Made by a program: the position numbers and the translations under genes. Below, in pieces: positions 44,384 through 53,408 of a stretch of DNA of 64,000 nt. Below the pieces are notes generated by a model. That model made no database searches, was not told the origin of the DNA, and worked only from the letters and a program-made list of their open reading frames with translations. The stretch is taken from NCBI RefSeq assembly GCF_029952445.1, contig NZ_JAQPPK010000001.1, positions 186,001-250,000 on the forward strand, read 5' to 3'. Numbering within the stretch: position 1 is the first letter of the stretch; each line of letters opens with the position of its first letter. The stretch is from Paenarthrobacter nitroguajacolicus. GTDB lineage: Bacteria > Actinomycetota > Actinomycetes > Actinomycetales > Micrococcaceae.

Positions 44384-45259
44384 ATGCCGGAACTGCCCGA
44401 AGTGCACGGCCTGTGCATGTACCTGGACACCCAACTCCATGGAGCCACGCTGACCGAGGTCCGCATCAACTCCTTCTCGGCACTCAAGACCGCCGACCCT
44501 CCCTACAGCGCCTTGGAGGGCAGGACAGTCCAAGGGGCGCGACGGATAGGAAAGTTCGTCTGCCTTGACCTGGATGGAATCTTCTTCGTCTTCCACTTGG
44601 CCAAGGCAGGCTGGGTCCGCTATACCGAGCACCCGTCCTCGGCTGGTTTGCGAATGGGGAAGAGCAATATCTCAGCGAGGCTGCTGTTCCACCGCCCCAG
44701 CGATGACGCCCACATCGGAGTCGACCTGACGGAGGCCGGAAAGAAGAAGAGCCTGGCCATCTATGTGGTCAGGGATCCACAGGACGTCCCCGGCATAGCT
44801 ACGCTCGGCCCCGAGCCGCTGAGTCCGGACTTCGATGGGGCCGCGTTCGCGGCGATCCTGAAGTCCAGTCCGCAGCAGATCAAGGGGCTGTTGCGCAGTC
44901 AAAGCGTCATCGCCGGAATCGGCAACGCCTACAGTGACGAGATCCTGCACGCCGCCAAGATCTCCCCCTTTGCCATTGCGAAGTCGCTCGATCCGGAGAC
45001 AGTCGCTCGCTTGTACGACTCACTGCAGGAAATACTGGTCGGCGCCGTCAACGCCGCCGCCGGGAAACCTTCCAGCGAACTCAAGGACACCAAACGCAGC
45101 AACTTCCGGGTTCATGCCAGGACAGGATTGCCCTGCCCAGCGTGTGGAGAAACAGTAAGGGAGGTGTCCTTCGCGGACACCTCCCTCCAATACTGCCCCC
45201 ACTGCCAGACAAACGGTAAGATCCTGGCCGACCGCCGGACCTCACGCTTCCTGAAGTAG
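44384..45259 (+). CDS. Fpg/Nei-family DNA glycosylase
   Basis: A 291-residue bifunctional glycosylase/AP lyase that removes oxidised bases. The catalytic N-terminus is MPELPEV: Pro2 attacks the sugar and Glu3 assists, so the start must be ATG 44384, not the ATG two codons earlier. The conserved Lys is in GRRIGKFV-like ARRIGKFV near residue 59. The helix-two-turn-helix is QIKGLLRSQSVIAGIGNAYSDEIL, and the C-terminal zinc finger is CPACGETVREVSFADTSLQYCPHC. It is closer to Fpg-like proteins of actinobacteria than to E. coli MutM. It converges on the nitroreductase gene. Confidence 0.92.
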   Translation: MPELPEVHGLCMYLDTQLHGATLTEVRINSFSALKTADPPYSALEGRTVQGARRIGKFVCLDLDGIFFVFHLAKAGWVRYTEHPSSAGLRMGKSNISARLLFHRPSDDAHIGVDLTEAGKKKSLAIYVVRDPQDVPGIATLGPEPLSPDFDGAAFAAILKSSPQQIKGLLRSQSVIAGIGNAYSDEILHAAKISPFAIAKSLDPETVARLYDSLQEILVGAVNAAAGKPSSELKDTKRSNFRVHARTGLPCPACGETVREVSFADTSLQYCPHCQTNGKILADRRTSRFLK

Positions 45260-45268
45260 CGCTGCAGG

Positions 45269-45913
45269 CTAGTTGAATTCAGGGCTCTCGGTGCGGCTGC
45301 GCTTGAGTTCGAAGAAGTGCGGGTATCCGGCCAACGTAACGGTCGCATCCCAGATCTTCCCGGCTTCTTCGCCGCGCGGAATGCGGGTAAGTACCGGTCC
45401 GAAGAACGCGGTCCCATTGACGGCTACCACAGGGGTACCGACGTCTTGTCCCACCAACGAGATACCGGCCTCGTGGCTGGCGCGCAGCTGGGTGTCGTAC
45501 TCCTCGGACTGCGCAAAACGTGCCAGGTCAGCCGGAAGTCCGGTCTCAGCCAGGGCTTTCTGGATGACGGACGCGCGGTCCTTGTTGCCCTCGTGGTGGA
45601 TCTGCTCCCCCATGGCGTCATAAAGGGGCTTGACGTAGCTGCTGCCGTGAAGCTCCTGTGCTGCGATGATCACGCGGACTGGGCCCCAGCTGTCGTCCAT
45701 CATTGCCCGGTAGTCGGCGGGCAAGTCGCGGCCTTCGTTCAGGACCGAAAGGCTCATCACGTGCCACTCGGTCTCAATACCGCGCACCTGCTCCACCTCA
45801 CCGATCCAACGTGAGGTGATCCACGCGAACGGGCACACAGGGTCGAACCAGAAATCTGCTTTATTGACGGTGTTTTCGGGCGCAGTAATTTCAGAAACAA
45901 GCTGTTCGGACAC
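45269..45913 (-). CDS. Mycothiol-dependent nitroreductase (Rv2466c/DsbA family)
   Basis: A 214-residue thioredoxin-fold, DsbA-like cytosolic protein. The active site is DPVCPFAW with Cys27 and no second cysteine in CxxC form; the CPxAW pattern is the one of mycobacterial Rv2466c, which uses mycothiol to reduce nitro compounds and helps against oxidative stress. The later TPVVAVNGTAFFGPVL is the cis-Pro loop. The start is GTG at 45913 with GAGGAG 6 bp upstream. It converges with the Fpg/Nei gene (stops 10 bp apart). Confidence 0.9.
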   Translation of the reverse strand: MSEQLVSEITAPENTVNKADFWFDPVCPFAWITSRWIGEVEQVRGIETEWHVMSLSVLNEGRDLPADYRAMMDDSWGPVRVIIAAQELHGSSYVKPLYDAMGEQIHHEGNKDRASVIQKALAETGLPADLARFAQSEEYDTQLRASHEAGISLVGQDVGTPVVAVNGTAFFGPVLTRIPRGEEAGKIWDATVTLAGYPHFFELKRSRTESPEFN

Positions 45914-45994
45914 AGGGAACTCCTCGACAAGAGTGGAAACGTGGCAGTTACGGCGGCTCGTGACAGAACCGCTCCTTCTTAGGCCAACGGCGCC

Positions 45995-47284
45995 TTAGGC
46001 GGACTTATTCCTGCGCTTGGCTACCACATCATGGGCAATCATGGTCGGTTGGGCTTTCTTTGCCACAGCATCGGCCGTGATGACAACCGTGGCAATATCG
46101 TCCCGGCTGGGGAGATCGAACATGACCGGCAAAAGCACTTCTTCCATGATGGCCCGCAGGCCACGGGCACCAGTGCCGCGTTCAAGGGCCTGGTCCGCAA
46201 TGGCGTCCAGGGCGTCCTGGTCGAACTGCAACTCCACGCCGTCCAGTTGGAACATCTTCTGGTACTGCTTCACCAGCGCATTCTTGGGCGTGGAGAGGAT
46301 CTGGATCAGCGCCGGACGGTCAAGGCTGGATACGGTAGTAATAACGGGCAACCGGCCAATGAATTCAGGAATGAGCCCGAACTTCAACAGGTCCTCGGGC
46401 ATGACCTCGCCGTAGGCATCCACGGTATCCCGGGCCTCGTTCAGTGGTGCGCCGAAGCCGATCCCCTTCCGCCCGGACCGCGAACCAATGATGTCCTCGA
46501 GTCCCGCGAAGGCGCCCGCCACGATGAAGAGCACATTGGTGGTGTCGATCTGGATGAACTCCTGGTGCGGGTGCTTCCGTCCGCCCTGGGGCGGAACAGA
46601 TGCCACAGTGCCCTCAAGGATCTTCAGGAGTGCCTGCTGGACCCCCTCACCGGAGACATCCCGGGTAATCGACGGGTTCTCGCTCTTGCGGGAGATTTTA
46701 TCGATCTCATCGATGTAGATGATGCCTTGCTCGGCTTTTTTGACGTCATAGTCAGCAGCCTGGATGAGCTTAAGCAGGATGTTCTCAACGTCCTCGCCGA
46801 CGTAGCCTGCTTCAGTCAATGCGGTCGCGTCGGCGACGGCGAAAGGTACGTTGAGGCGGCGGGCCAGGGTCTGGGCCAGATAGGTCTTACCGCAGCCTGT
46901 GGGGCCGATCAGCAGGATATTGGACTTGGCGATCTCCACATCCTCGTGATGGGGTCCCTCGCCCAAGCTGCCGGTCTTGGGTGCGTGTCCGGCCTGGATG
47001 CGCTTGTAGTGGTTGTAAACGGCAACCGCAAGGGACCGCTTCGCGGGTTCCTGGCCAATGACGTATTCCTGCAGGAAGTCGAAGATTTCCCGCGGCTTTG
47101 GCAACTCGAAGCTGCCGAGATCGGAAACTTCAGCAAGCTCCTCTTCGATGATCTCGTTGCACAACTCGATGCATTCGTCGCAGATGTACACACCGGGCCC
47201 GGCAATCAGCTTCCGCACCTGCTTCTGGCTCTTTCCGCAGAAAGAACACTTCAGCAGATCCGTGCTCTCACCAATCCGAGCCAT
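45995..47284 (-). CDS. clpX: ATP-dependent Clp protease ATP-binding subunit ClpX
   Basis: A 429-residue AAA+ unfoldase that feeds proteins to ClpP. The N-terminal zinc-binding domain has Cys13, Cys16, Cys35 and Cys38 (CSFC and CDEC). Walker A is GPTGCGKT, Walker B is IIYIDEIDK, and IGF-loop and sensor regions are present. ATG at 47284 has AAGGGA 7 bp upstream; the upstream open frame lacks the family start. It follows clpP2 after a hairpin terminator, so it may have its own promoter. Confidence 0.98.
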   Translation of the reverse strand: MARIGESTDLLKCSFCGKSQKQVRKLIAGPGVYICDECIELCNEIIEEELAEVSDLGSFELPKPREIFDFLQEYVIGQEPAKRSLAVAVYNHYKRIQAGHAPKTGSLGEGPHHEDVEIAKSNILLIGPTGCGKTYLAQTLARRLNVPFAVADATALTEAGYVGEDVENILLKLIQAADYDVKKAEQGIIYIDEIDKISRKSENPSITRDVSGEGVQQALLKILEGTVASVPPQGGRKHPHQEFIQIDTTNVLFIVAGAFAGLEDIIGSRSGRKGIGFGAPLNEARDTVDAYGEVMPEDLLKFGLIPEFIGRLPVITTVSSLDRPALIQILSTPKNALVKQYQKMFQLDGVELQFDQDALDAIADQALERGTGARGLRAIMEEVLLPVMFDLPSRDDIATVVITADAVAKKAQPTMIAHDVVAKRRNKSA

Positions 47285-47415
47285 GTGGGAATCCCTTCGT
47301 TGCATGCGGGTGATGCGGCTCCGCGCCGTACTCAAGTGTGCGGCCAAGCCGCGGTTGGCACCACCGTGACACCATCCACTCTAGGTCACAATGGGCTGCT
47401 TGCGTGGAAACAGAA

Positions 47416-47452
47416 CGCCGGTGCGGTCCATATTTCGCGAACCGCACCGGCG
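47416..47452 (-). terminator. Hairpin between clpP2 and clpX
   Basis: CGCCGGTGCGGT (47416-47427) pairs perfectly with ACCGCACCGGCG (47441-47452), a 12-bp stem with a 13-nt loop, 15 bp past the clpP2 stop. On the minus strand GTTCTGTTTCC follows, a poor T run, so read-through into clpX is likely. Confidence 0.65.
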
Positions 47453-47466
47453 TCGTATTCCGTGTG

Positions 47467-48126
47467 CTACCGGGCGATTGCCTGTGGCTTGATCTTCCGG
47501 GAGTCCAGAACCTGGTCAATGAGACCGTAATTCATGGCTTCGGCCGCAGTGAGGATCTTGTCACGCTCGATGTCGTTGTTGACCTGCTCGGACGTACGGC
47601 CTGAGTGATGGGCCAGCGTGTCCTCCAGCCAGGTCCGCATGCGCATGACCTCTGCCGCCTGGATCTCCAGGTCCGAGGCCTGCCCACCCTGGCCGCCTGA
47701 GAGGGCCGGCTGGTGGATCAGCACGCGGGCGTTCGGCAGGGCCAGTCGCTTACCGGGGGTACCGGCTGCGAGCAGGACCGCGGCTGCGCTGGCAGCCTGG
47801 CCCAGGCATACCGTCTGGATCTCCGGACGGATGTACTGCATGGTGTCGTAGATTGCCGTCATCGCGGTGAAGGAACCACCCGGCGAGTTGATGTACAAGG
47901 TGATGTCGCGGTCCGGATCCGTGGACTCAAGGACCAGCAGCTGGGCCATGATGTCGTCGGCCGAGGCGTCGTCCACCTGCACACCAAGGAAGATGATGCG
48001 GTCCTCGAAGAGCTTGGTGTACGGGTCCTGGCGCTTGAAGCCGTAGGGCGTACGCTCTTCGAACTGGGGCAGGACGTAGCGGCTGGACGGGAGGTTACCG
48101 GCAGACCATCCGAAGTTGTAGTTCAT
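47467..48126 (-). CDS. clpP2: ATP-dependent Clp protease proteolytic subunit ClpP2
   Basis: A 219-residue serine protease subunit. Catalytic Ser113 is in [11 protein letters not shown], His138 in VLIHQP, with an Asp in the family position. The N-terminal segment [39 protein letters not shown] is that of actinobacterial ClpP2, which forms a mixed ClpP1P2 tetradecamer and docks the ClpX/ClpC ATPases. It starts 40 bp after the clpP1 stop. Confidence 0.96.
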   Translation of the reverse strand: MNYNFGWSAGNLPSSRYVLPQFEERTPYGFKRQDPYTKLFEDRIIFLGVQVDDASADDIMAQLLVLESTDPDRDITLYINSPGGSFTAMTAIYDTMQYIRPEIQTVCLGQAASAAAVLLAAGTPGKRLALPNARVLIHQPALSGGQGGQASDLEIQAAEVMRMRTWLEDTLAHHSGRTSEQVNNDIERDKILTAAEAMNYGLIDQVLDSRKIKPQAIAR

Positions 48127-48166
48127 GTTCTTACTCCTGGGTTTTCAGTGGTTCTTTGGTGCCGGA

Positions 48167-48805
48167 TTAGTTTTCGGAGTTCGACTGGTTGGCCGTACCG
48201 CCGCCGCCAGCCACAGAACCGGCGTGTGCCGAGATCTTGTCGAAGAAGCCGTACTCCAGGGCCTCAGCGGCAGTGAACCACTTGTCGCGGTCGTTGTCCT
48301 TGAGGATGGTTTCAACGGTCTGTCCGGTCTGTTCCGCAGTAAGCTCCGCCATGACCTTCTTCATGTGCAGGATCAGTTCCGCCTGGATCTTGATGTCCGA
48401 GGCCGTTCCGCCGATGCCGCCGGAAGGCTGGTGCATCAGGATACGGGCGTTCGGGGTGGCGTACCGCTTGCCCTTGGTCCCGGAGGAAAGCAGGAACTGG
48501 CCCATGGAAGCGGCAAGGCCCGTGGCGACGGTAACAACATCGTTCGGAATGAACTGCATGGTGTCGTAGATGGCCATGCCGGCCGTCACGGATCCACCCG
48601 GCGAGTTGATGTAAAGGTAGATGTCCTTTTCCGGATCTTCGGCCGAGAGAAGGAGGAGCTGGGAGCAAATGGCGTTGGCGTTCTCGTCACGAACTTCAGA
48701 GCCGAGCCAAATAATGCGCTCTTTCAGCAGGCGGTTGTAGATGTAGTTGTCCTGGGCCGCGGGATCGACAGTTGCCATCCGGGGAGCCTCTGATTGCTGT
48801 GACAT
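48167..48805 (-). CDS. clpP1: ATP-dependent Clp protease proteolytic subunit ClpP1
   Basis: A 212-residue ClpP paralog. Catalytic Ser100 (LAASMGQ) and His125 (LMHQP) are present, with the C-terminal [13 protein letters not shown] tail. The N-terminal part resembles actinobacterial ClpP1 ([31 protein letters not shown]). Both paralogs are needed for an active complex in actinobacteria. ATG at 48805; the gap to tig holds a terminator. Confidence 0.96.
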   Translation of the reverse strand: MSQQSEAPRMATVDPAAQDNYIYNRLLKERIIWLGSEVRDENANAICSQLLLLSAEDPEKDIYLYINSPGGSVTAGMAIYDTMQFIPNDVVTVATGLAASMGQFLLSSGTKGKRYATPNARILMHQPSGGIGGTASDIKIQAELILHMKKVMAELTAEQTGQTVETILKDNDRDKWFTAAEALEYGFFDKISAHAGSVAGGGGTANQSNSEN

Positions 48806-48954
48806 AAGTACTTACCTCTCGCTGGTGCCAGTGACCTCACTGAACTTCACTACTTGGACACTAACCGTTTTCCGGGGCGATTTGTTCGCCGGAATCGCAC
48901 TGTTCGCTGACGGCGCACGTATGGGTCCGGCACCCACGGACAGCCTTAAAGAAA

Positions 48955-48986
48955 ACCGCCCCCGGATCAACTGATCCGGGGGCGGT
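48955..48986 (-). terminator. Intrinsic terminator of tig
   Basis: ACCGCCCCCGGATCA and its exact complement form a 15-bp stem with a 2-base centre, and GGTTTTCTTT follows on the minus strand. It lies just past the tig stop at 48999. Confidence 0.9.
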
Positions 48987-48998
48987 CTGCGTCGTGAA

Positions 48999-50381
48999 TT
49001 AGAACTTCACTGCTGCGGGGTCATCGTTTGCGACGGTATCGGCTTCTTCCGTCGCCTCGACTGCTGCGGCCTCTTCGGCTGCTGCTTCACCGGCAGGGCG
49101 GACGAAGTCCGTCAGGTCAACCTTGTTGCCCTCGGAGTCGACTACCTCGGCCTGGCCCAGCACAACGGCCAGGGCCTTGCGGCGGCGGACCTCGGAAACC
49201 ATCATGGGAACCTGGCCGCTCTGATCGATGATCTGGGCGAACTGGTTGGGGTCCATGCCGTACTGGCTTGCGGTGGTGACGATGTAGTCGATCAGCTCGT
49301 TCTGGCTGACCTCTACTTCTTCCTTGTCTGCAATGGCGTCAAGGATGATTTCGTTCTGGAACGCACGCTCGGTGTTGGCCTTGACCTCGGCGCGGTGCTC
49401 TTCGGTGTCGTGGTCACCTTCGCCGTGGGCGTTCTCCGGGTTGAAGTGGGCCTCGATCTGCTCTTCGACCACGGAGTCCGGAACAGGAACCTCTACGAGC
49501 TCAACGAGCTTGTCCAGGACCTTGTCGCGGGCCTCGACACCCTGCTCAACAACCTTGGAGTCGGCAGCCTGCTTGGCGAGGTCCTCGCGGAGCTCGGCAA
49601 GGGTGTCGAATTCGGAAGCGAGCTGGGCAAAGTCGTCGTCTGCTTCGGGGAGCTCGCGCTCCTTGACGGCCTTGACTACAACCTTCACCTGGGCAGCTTC
49701 GCCGGCGTGGTCGCCACCAACCAGCGTGGTGTCGAAGATTGCTTCTTCATCGGCGGACAGGCCGGTGACGGCTTCGTCGAGGCCTTCGAGCATGGTGCCT
49801 GCGCCCACCTGGTAGGACAGGCCGGCGGCGGAGTCGATCTCTTCGCCGTCGATCGTGGCGGTGATATCGATGGTGAGGAAGTCATCGTTCTTGGCAGGAC
49901 GCTCAACGGACTTCAGCGTGCCGAAACGGCCGCGCAGTTCGTCGAGGGACTTGTCGACGTCGGCCTCGGAAGACTCGGCGGCAGCGACCTCAACCTTGAT
50001 GCCGGCGTAGTCCGGCAGCTCGATCTCGGGGCGGACGTCGATCTCGACCTGGAACTTCAGCTCGCCGTCGGTTGCGGAAGGATCCGGCACCTCGGTGATT
50101 TCAACCTCGGGACGGCTCAGGGGGCGAACGCCCGTTTCCTGAACTGCAGCCTGGTACCAGCCGTTGAGGCCATCGTTGATGGCCGTCTCCAGGACGTAGC
50201 CGCGGCCAACGCGCTGGTCGATGAGCTTGGAGGGAACCTTGCCCTTGCGGAATCCGGGAACCTGGATCTGCGAAGCAACGGTCTTGTACGCGGCATCGAT
50301 GCTCGGCTTCAGTTCCTCAAAGGGAACCTCAACGTTGAGCTTGACCCGCGTTGCGGTGAGGTTCTCGACAGCGCTCTTCAC
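48999..50381 (-). CDS. tig: Trigger factor
   Basis: A 460-residue ribosome-bound chaperone that meets nascent chains. The N-terminal ribosome-binding domain carries PGFRKGKVP near residues 43-51, then an FKBP-like peptidyl-prolyl isomerase domain ([16 protein letters not shown] onward) and a helical C-terminal substrate domain. The end is an acidic Ala/Glu-rich tail. The start is GTG at 50381 with AGGAG 10 bp upstream. It precedes clpP1-clpP2-clpX in the same direction, a common protein-quality grouping. Confidence 0.97.
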   Translation of the reverse strand: MKSAVENLTATRVKLNVEVPFEELKPSIDAAYKTVASQIQVPGFRKGKVPSKLIDQRVGRGYVLETAINDGLNGWYQAAVQETGVRPLSRPEVEITEVPDPSATDGELKFQVEIDVRPEIELPDYAGIKVEVAAAESSEADVDKSLDELRGRFGTLKSVERPAKNDDFLTIDITATIDGEEIDSAAGLSYQVGAGTMLEGLDEAVTGLSADEEAIFDTTLVGGDHAGEAAQVKVVVKAVKERELPEADDDFAQLASEFDTLAELREDLAKQAADSKVVEQGVEARDKVLDKLVELVEVPVPDSVVEEQIEAHFNPENAHGEGDHDTEEHRAEVKANTERAFQNEIILDAIADKEEVEVSQNELIDYIVTTASQYGMDPNQFAQIIDQSGQVPMMVSEVRRRKALAVVLGQAEVVDSEGNKVDLTDFVRPAGEAAAEEAAAVEATEEADTVANDDPAAVKF

Positions 50382-50451
50382 AGTCTAAGTACTCCTGATT
50401 TTGTGGGTATGGGGTTCTGTCGTGTCCCGGAAACGGACACAAAACACAGAG

Positions 50452-50526
50452 TCGGGGTGACAGGATTTGAACCTGCGACTTCCTGCTCCCAAAGCAGGCG
50501 CTCTAGCCAAGCTGAGCTACACCCCG
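50452..50526 (-). tRNA. tRNA-Pro(TGG)
   Basis: The 75-nt minus-strand sequence gives acceptor CGGGGTG/CACCCCG with A discriminator, D arm with GCTCAGCTTGGCTAGAGC, anticodon loop TTTGGGA in CCTGC/GCAGG (anticodon TGG), and T arm GCAGGTTCAAATCCTGT. No CCA is encoded. It lies upstream of tig. Confidence 0.96.
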
Positions 50527-50654
50527 AATGCACAGGACAGTCTACGGGCAAGCGGGCCGGGAATGCACATTTGACACCGCCGCCGTAATTAGGTTTAGTT
50601 GTACCCGGCTTGAACAGCCACCGGGAAGTTGTCCTGAAACAGGATGTTCCTCCT

Positions 50655-50725
50655 GGGGACGTAGCTTAATGGTAAAGCCTCAGTCTTCCAAACTGATTAC
50701 GCGGGTTCGATTCCCGTCGTCCCCT
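50655..50725 (+). tRNA. tRNA-Gly(TCC)
   Basis: A 71-nt tRNA: acceptor GGGGACG/CGTCCCC with T discriminator, D arm GCTTAATGGTAAAGC, anticodon stem TCAGT/ACTGA with loop CTTCCAA (anticodon TCC), and T arm CGGGTTCGATTCCCG. It is followed by a strong terminator. Confidence 0.96.
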
Positions 50726-50731
50726 CCACGG

Positions 50732-50766
50732 AAGGGCCCCGATCCACGGATCGGGGCCCTTCGTTT
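50732..50766 (+). terminator. Intrinsic terminator of tRNA-Gly
   Basis: AAGGGCCCCGATCC and its perfect complement form a 14-bp stem with a 2-base centre, followed by CGTTTT. It can also act for the converging nei gene. Confidence 0.88.
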
Positions 50767-50806
50767 TGCAGTCGCATCCGGCACCGCCACCGGGCACCAA
50801 GGTTTT

Positions 50807-51694
50807 CTACACCTGGCAGCCAGGACACCAATAGAGCTTGCGCGCTCCTATTTCGGTAACCCCCACCAGCGTCCCGCAGGCGCGGCAGGGCATTCCTTGG
50901 CGCTTGTAGACAAAGTGGGCATCGGCGTCGGGCGCCAAGGCCTTGCCGCCAGTCCATAGTGACGGAGGCGTCGTAACAATCCGGCCGTCGCGGACGCCGT
51001 CGGACATGGTCACCACGGTGTCGTCCCACAAACGGCCGGCGGTTTCGACGTCGATGCCGCTTCCGGGGGTCCACGGATCGACCGCCTGCCTGAACAGCAC
51101 TTCCGCCCGGTAGATATTTCCCACGCCGGCCAGCACGGACTGGTCCATCATCAGCAGTGCGACGGCGGTCTTGCGCCTGCGCAGCCGCCTGATGAACTCA
51201 TCGCGGTCACCTGGCCGGTTATGGAGCGGATCAGGCCCCAGTCGATCAAGCACGGCCTCTGCCTCGGCAGCGGTGATCGCCGCGCACGTCGTGGCACCAC
51301 GAAGATCAGCCCAGCCGTGCTCCGAAACGAGCCGGACACGGACGGCACCCACAGGCGCAGGCGGACCCGCGTATTGGCCGTCGTCCAGTGCCGTGCCGCT
51401 CTCCCGTTCACCCATCCGCCGCGGGGCTCCAATACTGGAAGCACCCGTAAAAGTACTGTCACCGCCAAAGCTCCAGGCGCCGTACAGGCCCAGATGGACA
51501 TGCAGGTACAGCCCGTGGTCGAACCTGAGGAAGAACTGCTTCCCGTGGGCCGCGGCCTCCACCATGGCGTGCCCCGTCAACAGCTTTGCTCCGGCAACGA
51601 AACGCCCCTGGGGACTGGAGACTTCCAGGTTTTGCCCGCCAAAAACATCCTGGAATTGGCGGGCCAGCCTGTGGACCGAATGTCCCTCCGGCAC
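50807..51694 (-). CDS. Fpg/Nei-family DNA glycosylase (Nei2-like)
   Basis: A 295-residue glycosylase of the endonuclease VIII branch. The mature N-terminus is PEGHSV (Pro2, Glu3), typical of Nei/Nei2, and the Lys motif is HGKQFFLRF near residue 52. The C-terminal zinc finger is CRACGTLVGVTEIGARKLYWCPGC. The helix-two-turn-helix region is MDQSVLAGVGNIYRAEVLF. The start is GTG at 51694, sharing one base with the rpiB stop (TAGTG), so it is coupled to rpiB. It is a second glycosylase of this superfamily in the window. Confidence 0.92.
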   Translation of the reverse strand: MPEGHSVHRLARQFQDVFGGQNLEVSSPQGRFVAGAKLLTGHAMVEAAAHGKQFFLRFDHGLYLHVHLGLYGAWSFGGDSTFTGASSIGAPRRMGERESGTALDDGQYAGPPAPVGAVRVRLVSEHGWADLRGATTCAAITAAEAEAVLDRLGPDPLHNRPGDRDEFIRRLRRRKTAVALLMMDQSVLAGVGNIYRAEVLFRQAVDPWTPGSGIDVETAGRLWDDTVVTMSDGVRDGRIVTTPPSLWTGGKALAPDADAHFVYKRQGMPCRACGTLVGVTEIGARKLYWCPGCQV

Positions 51695-52176
51695 TACTGG
51701 ACGATTTCGCCGGTGGTCTCGTACACAGCGATCTTGCCGATGCGGCGGACATGGCGTTCATCGTTGCTGAAGGGTTCCTGCAGGAAGGCTTCGATGAGTT
51801 CCGTGGCTTCTTCCACTGAGTGCTGGCGGCCACCGACGGCGACGACGTTGGCGTCGTTGTGCTCACGGGCCAGTTTTGCGGTGGAGAGGTTCCAGACGAG
51901 AGCGGCGCGGACACCCTTCACTTTGTTGGCGGCAATCTGCTCGCCGTTTCCGGAGCCACCCAGGACGATGCCAAGGGCATGGACGCCTGCCTGCTGGTCC
52001 GCGACAACGGCCACGGCGGCATTGATGCAGAACGACGGGTAGTCATCCAGTGCGTCGTATTCCTTGGGCCCATGGTCCACCACTTCGTAGCCCTTCGCGG
52101 TGAGGTGGTTGACCAAGTGGGCACTCAGTTCCATGCCAGCGTGGTCCGTAGCGATGTGGACGCGGGGTGTTGTCAC
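51694..52176 (-). CDS. rpiB: Ribose-5-phosphate isomerase B
   Basis: A 160-residue isomerase that interconverts ribose 5-phosphate and ribulose 5-phosphate. The motif GGSGNGEQIAANKVKGVRAAL has Glu in the catalytic position used by the mycobacterial enzyme instead of Cys. The conserved start MTTPRVHIATDHAG is encoded from GTG at 52176; the upstream frame (rich in Pro, Ala and Gln) is not conserved-looking. The Nei2-like gene follows immediately. Confidence 0.94.
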   Translation of the reverse strand: MTTPRVHIATDHAGMELSAHLVNHLTAKGYEVVDHGPKEYDALDDYPSFCINAAVAVVADQQAGVHALGIVLGGSGNGEQIAANKVKGVRAALVWNLSTAKLAREHNDANVVAVGGRQHSVEEATELIEAFLQEPFSNDERHVRRIGKIAVYETTGEIVQ

Positions 52177-52274
52177 GGGAAGTCCATTCTTTTTCTGGCG
52201 CGCCTGTGCGGCACTGGGCAGCGGCACAGCACTTGCCGGGCGCGGCGTTGAGGGATGCGCTACCAAGGTTACCG

Positions 52275-53279
52275 CTACCGGGGTTGTTGGGCCTGCCCGT
52301 CGTCCTGCGCCCTGTGCGCGGCCCTGTTGAGGATGCCGGCAAGTTTGTCCGCCGAAGCACGGGTCCCGGCACTCAACGCGACCCGGCCACCATTAAGTTT
52401 CTTTACCACTACGGCAGGACCACTGCCCACCAGCATGGCAGTGGCGTCGTCGTGGTGCCGCCAACCCCAGCCGCCGTAGTCGGCTGCCTTGACCTCGGCC
52501 GCATCAGCGGCAGCGATCTCGACGGCGGGAACGGCCAGGACCCGCACGATGCCGCCGGCGAAGACCTGCAGGCCTCCCCTGTCAGCCCGAACCCTGGCAA
52601 ACAGGAACCCTGCACCCACCAAGGCTGCCGCGGCTACCAGAGCCCCCAACCACGGGACAGCGACCGCGATCAGGGCAGCCGGAAAGAGTGCCGAGACGAT
52701 GATCATGACGAACACCGAGCTGCGGGCGTGGACCCACATCCTGAGGCTGTCGCGGGCGAGGTCCGGATCCTCAAGGAGACGCAGTTCCTGCTGGAGTGCG
52801 ACGTCGTCTTCGCGTGTCCACCGGGGGTCCGGTTTGAAGGCGAACATCATCACCACACCAAGCGCCAGGGCGGCTCCGCTGCCCATGGCGAGCACGATCG
52901 GGTCCACATGGGACTGCCGGGCATCTTCCACCCCGGTTTGGCCCACCAATCCAGCAGCCAGAACGGTGGTGACGAACAAGCTGACCATCAGGCCCACGCC
53001 CATCATGACCCGACGCATGACCACCGGCCGGGACAGTGGGACAGCCTGGAGGAACACCGCCCAGCCGCAGAAGGTGATGAGTGCTGCGCCGCCTGCCACA
53101 TAGGCGCCGAAAGGCGCGAAGGACGTACCGCCGTCGGCACTCCACATCACGGCTACCGGGTTCGGAAGATCATTGCGCAGCATCTGGGCGCACACCACAA
53201 AGCCGAGCGCGAGCAGCAAGGGGAAGGCCACCGCGAACCTTAGGGCGCGGAAGTCGACGTTTTCCCGGATCTTTCCCAT
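52275..53279 (-). CDS. DUF1648-type membrane protein
   Basis: A 334-residue protein with about six helices. The N-terminal part contains LPNPVAVMWSADGGTSF, typical of DUF1648, and the C-terminal part is a soluble domain with a possible PH-like fold (GWGWRHHDDATAMLVGSGPAVVVKKLNGGRVALSAG). I recognise the DUF1648 pattern; the function is unknown. ATG at 53279 and the 129-bp gap to pepN imply a divergent promoter. Confidence 0.82.
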   Translation of the reverse strand: MGKIRENVDFRALRFAVAFPLLLALGFVVCAQMLRNDLPNPVAVMWSADGGTSFAPFGAYVAGGAALITFCGWAVFLQAVPLSRPVVMRRVMMGVGLMVSLFVTTVLAAGLVGQTGVEDARQSHVDPIVLAMGSGAALALGVVMMFAFKPDPRWTREDDVALQQELRLLEDPDLARDSLRMWVHARSSVFVMIIVSALFPAALIAVAVPWLGALVAAAALVGAGFLFARVRADRGGLQVFAGGIVRVLAVPAVEIAAADAAEVKAADYGGWGWRHHDDATAMLVGSGPAVVVKKLNGGRVALSAGTRASADKLAGILNRAAHRAQDDGQAQQPR

Positions 53280-53408
53280 GCTCCAACGCTACTCCGTGGG
53301 AGCGACACTGTGGTGCGCGCTCCTTGCCTTCCGTCCTCGGAGTGAAAGAATAACTTCATACCAGCGGCCGGTGGACCGGCCGGTCATCCCGATCCCCGGA
53401 GGCACCAC

